In this document: positions 61,810 to 64,000 of the stretch, piece by piece | Layout: each line of letters starts with the position of its first letter | How positions within the stretch are numbered: the first letter of the stretch is position 1 | Assembly: GCF_042676025.1 (NCBI RefSeq) | Contig: NZ_JBHTJP010000032.1 | Location: 1,240,001 to 1,304,000, forward strand | Reading direction: 5' to 3' | DNA: 64,000 nucleotides | Source: Salinimicrobium gaetbulicola | GTDB lineage: Bacteria; Bacteroidota; Bacteroidia; Flavobacteriales; Flavobacteriaceae | Notes under the pieces: model-generated | The model's input: only the letters and a program-made list of their open reading frames with translations | Told to the model about the DNA's origin: nothing | The model's database searches: none | Program-made: the position numbers and the translations under genes

Positions 61810-62199
61810 ATGACATTCTTAAAAGGTAGTAAGCTCTACAGCATTTTCACAGGCACATGTCCTGTCTGTCAGGAGGAAAGTATGTATAAGGAACCGAACC
61901 CTTATAAGATCTCAAGGTTATTTGCCATGCACGAACGTTGCTCTAATTGCAATACCAAATACAAAATGGAACCTTCTTTCTTCTTTGGAGCCATGTATGT
62001 GAGTTACGCAGTAGGGATCGCCTTTGCGGTCGCGGCCTTCGTAATCGCCTATTGGCTGCTGAAGGTAAGCTTGCTCACAACCTTTATAGTCATAGTTGGA
62101 ACACTTGTGGTATTCCTTCCTGTCATTGTGCGCTGGAGCAGGAATATCTGGATCAATTTCTTCTTTAGCTATGACGAATCAAAAGCTAAGAAGCATTAA
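61810..62199 (+). CDS. DUF983 membrane protein, 129 aa
   Basis: CPVCQEESMY and CSNCNTKYKMEPSFFFGAMYVSYA are the zinc-ribbon and first-helix hallmarks of DUF983, then two hydrophobic segments. Its end overlaps the convergent oxidoreductase by 14 bp. Function unknown. Confidence 0.9.
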   Translation: MTFLKGSKLYSIFTGTCPVCQEESMYKEPNPYKISRLFAMHERCSNCNTKYKMEPSFFFGAMYVSYAVGIAFAVAAFVIAYWLLKVSLLTTFIVIVGTLVVFLPVIVRWSRNIWINFFFSYDESKAKKH

Positions 62200-63244
62200 A
62201 CCACTTTTTGGTGAATCGGCTAATATTTGTTTCCGGATCGAGATCTTTTTCGTGTTCAATAAGATCCAACAATTCTTCAGAGATCATAGGAGCCAATAAA
62301 ATACCACGGCTTCCAAATCCATTACAGCAATAGAGATTCTTATGTTCCGGATGTCTTCCAACCAAGGGCCTTCTGTCGATGGTGGAAGGGCGTAAACCGG
62401 CCACCTGGTGGACCACCTCAAAATCAACCGTGATCAAATCCTTTAATTTTGTGACCAGTTCCTGTCTTGCAGATTCTGTTGGACCCGGTGTCTTATCAGT
62501 ATTACTGTAAGTAGCACCTACCGCATACAGATCTTCTCCTGCCGGAAATATGAAAACAGAGGATTTCACACCTACTTCAAGATCAAGTCCCGGGGCCTTA
62601 ATAATAATATATTCCCCTTTATTTCCTCTTAGCGGAAGGTATTTGAAATATGGGTTATTCAGCAAGCCGAAGCCTTCGCAGAAAATGATATTTTTAGCTT
62701 TGATCCCTTTATACTCCACGCCTTCTTCGGAAAGTACCAGGTCTTCATGTTTAAAAGACTCTTCTTTCAAAAGATCATTTTCAAGAAGGTGAGCAGCATA
62801 GCTTTCTAAAAGGTTTCTGGGATCAATTCTTTTGGTATTCAACACTTTCCCGAAGGAATGATTTCCGGGAACATTGGGATTAACTGTAGAAACCAGGTCA
62901 GTATCCAAATAAGGAGCCAGTTTAGGCTTATCGGCAGCTTCAAACCAGTTATTCTGCTCCTCTACTGATGAGAACCTACGGTATATTTCAAGGGGAGAGA
63001 GAAATTCCTTCCCAAGTAATTCTTCCATTTCAGAATAAAAAGCAACGGCCTTAGGCATTTGAATATCGGCCTTCCAGGCTAAGGTAAACCGCTTTAAGAT
63101 CACCGGATTCATAAAACCTCCGGCTACTTTTGATGCTTCCTGCGAGTTGTCGTCAAAAACGAGGAAAGACTTTCCTGTCTTCTCCAGTCTATATGCTAAG
63201 CTGGCACCGCTAAGGCCCAGTCCTACTATGATGTAATCTTTCAT
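62186..63244 (-). CDS. FAD-dependent oxidoreductase (DadA-like), 352 aa
   Basis: GLGLSGASLAYRLEKTG is the FAD-binding GxGxxG motif at the N-terminus; VAGLRPSTIDRRPLVGRHPEHKNLYCCNGFGSRGILLAP near the end is the conserved DAO C-terminal FAD site. Deaminates or oxidises amino-acid-type substrates; exact one unknown. Convergent with DUF983; downstream of gldN. Confidence 0.88.
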   Translation of the reverse strand: MKDYIIVGLGLSGASLAYRLEKTGKSFLVFDDNSQEASKVAGGFMNPVILKRFTLAWKADIQMPKAVAFYSEMEELLGKEFLSPLEIYRRFSSVEEQNNWFEAADKPKLAPYLDTDLVSTVNPNVPGNHSFGKVLNTKRIDPRNLLESYAAHLLENDLLKEESFKHEDLVLSEEGVEYKGIKAKNIIFCEGFGLLNNPYFKYLPLRGNKGEYIIIKAPGLDLEVGVKSSVFIFPAGEDLYAVGATYSNTDKTPGPTESARQELVTKLKDLITVDFEVVHQVAGLRPSTIDRRPLVGRHPEHKNLYCCNGFGSRGILLAPMISEELLDLIEHEKDLDPETNISRFTKKWFNAS

Positions 63245-63260
63245 GGAGTAAAATTATAAC

Positions 63261-63291
63261 AAAAAAACGCCTTTCGTAATGAAAGGCGTTT
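63261..63291 (-). terminator. Terminator of gldN
   Basis: AACGCCTTTC/GAAAGGCGTT stem (63266-63290) with a T-run on the - strand, 27 bp after the gldN stop. Confidence 0.85.
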
Positions 63292-63317
63292 CTAAATTGT
63301 TCAAAATATGAGCAAAA

Positions 63318-64000
63318 TCAATAGTTCCACATATCTTGCTCGAAGTTTCTGATCTGTTCTTTGATTCGCTGTGATTCCAATAACTGCATAAATGCATTAT
63401 CATTGATATAATCATCCACCTGCCGGTCTCCCTGCAGATTATCTTCAGCATAGACCACTCCATTAAATCTTCTTGCATTCAGCAAGTGATCAAAGGAAAT
63501 AGGCTTAGAAGTATTATTCGGATTAAAAGCGAAAGCCTGATTCAACACATCTCTGGCAGACGGATACCAAACCCAGAACAATTCCACTAAAGCTGGTTCA
63601 TCGCTGTCAATAAAGTTTACATCAGGAGCAACTGGAGCGATCCCCAATAGCCTGTACTTTAACTCAGCCTGGCGTTTGTCAAAATACCAGTAACCTCTAA
63701 TGTGGTACTCAGCAATATCAGCAGCAGAAATATCCCTTCTACTGATATACTGCGGATCAATTTGCTCACCGGCGTTATACTGTTCTATACCAAGGTCTGT
63801 AGTATCAACTTTTGATAAGGCAGCCTGAATGTCCTTCAAAGCGATCTTATCGTTGAAATATGAATCGGCGTAGATCTCTTCGATCTTTCCGTTTTTAATG
63901 TTCTTGATAAGAACATCATACAGAGCACGTCTGGAACTTCCAATTTGATTGGTGTCAATTGGATAGTACAGCGGGAAATTCACTCTTTCATCAAGGTCTA
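63318..64000 (-). CDS. gldN: Gliding motility / type IX secretion protein GldN, C-terminal part (5' end outside window)
   Basis: The frame is open to the window edge (…DLDERVNFPLYYPID), so the GTG-start reading is a truncation. RRALYDVLIKNIKNGKIEEIYADSYFND and the WYFDKRQAELKYRLLGIAPVAPD block match GldN. GldN is a periplasmic ring partner of GldK in the type IX secretion system. Upstream gldKLM would lie beyond the edge. Confidence 0.92.
   Translation of the reverse strand, partial: DLDERVNFPLYYPIDTNQIGSSRRALYDVLIKNIKNGKIEEIYADSYFNDKIALKDIQAALSKVDTTDLGIEQYNAGEQIDPQYISRRDISAADIAEYHIRGYWYFDKRQAELKYRLLGIAPVAPDVNFIDSDEPALVELFWVWYPSARDVLNQAFAFNPNNTSKPISFDHLLNARRFNGVVYAEDNLQGDRQVDDYINDNAFMQLLESQRIKEQIRNFEQDMWNY

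Overview
The window comes from a Bacteroidota genome, most likely a marine member of the Flavobacteriaceae (Gramella/Christiangramia-like). The signs are a gldN gliding/type IX secretion gene at the right edge, Bacteroidota promoters of the form TTG-N18/19-TAnnTTTG in front of tRNA and housekeeping genes, lack of Shine-Dalgarno sites, a HPPK-deoxynucleoside kinase fusion, and many family-typical proteins (DUF5522, GSCFA, DUF4230, DUF983, GDCCxxC, CPXCG). The genus is inference.

Region A (1-19100) is accessory. On the + strand lie the end of a WYL regulator, a BCS1-like AAA ATPase and a DUF2779 protein that reads as two nucleases in one chain (Cas4/RecB-like with four possible Fe-S cysteines, then a DEDD exonuclease). 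From 3856 to 18829 every gene is on the - strand and much of the block is AT-rich. Its core (8707-17039) looks like a decayed type I restriction-modification locus. The gene at 8707-9276 joins an HsdR start to an HsdR end with nuclease and helicase missing, and 14405-14498 holds the frameshifted C-terminal tail of an HsdS. Between and beside these relics, cargo genes remain intact: a MazG-like hydrolase translationally coupled to a GIY-YIG/DUF2075 ATPase/S24-peptidase fusion, a small PD-(D/E)XK-like protein, a repeat-rich protein, and two overlapping DUF262 (GmrSD-like) genes. Distal genes include an LRR protein, a PH-like protein and a membrane protein of unknown role. The block ends just past the 3' end of a tRNA-Gly/tRNA-Leu operon (19140-19339), a common integration site, but no attachment repeat or integrase was found.

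Region B (19438-21590) carries a degenerate copy of the mutS 3' end, then a lone lipoprotein gene, then mutS itself. This looks like an old insertion or duplication at the mutS 3' end.

Region C (21347-64000) is mostly core genome: mismatch repair, tRNA/rRNA methyltransferases, folate/nucleotide metabolism, an AsmA-like protein, hemL, a cell-wall glucosaminidase, urocanate hydratase, an aromatic amino-acid hydroxylase, alaS, an M23/MerR/LemA/TPM operon, the GTPases Der and Era, initiator tRNA-Met, an RND efflux operon, an ABC-F ATPase, a DadA-like oxidoreductase and gldN. The periplasmic adaptor of the RND operon is interrupted by one in-frame TAA. Four genes start 4-5 nt after a TAnnTTTG -7 box and may be transcribed as leaderless mRNAs.
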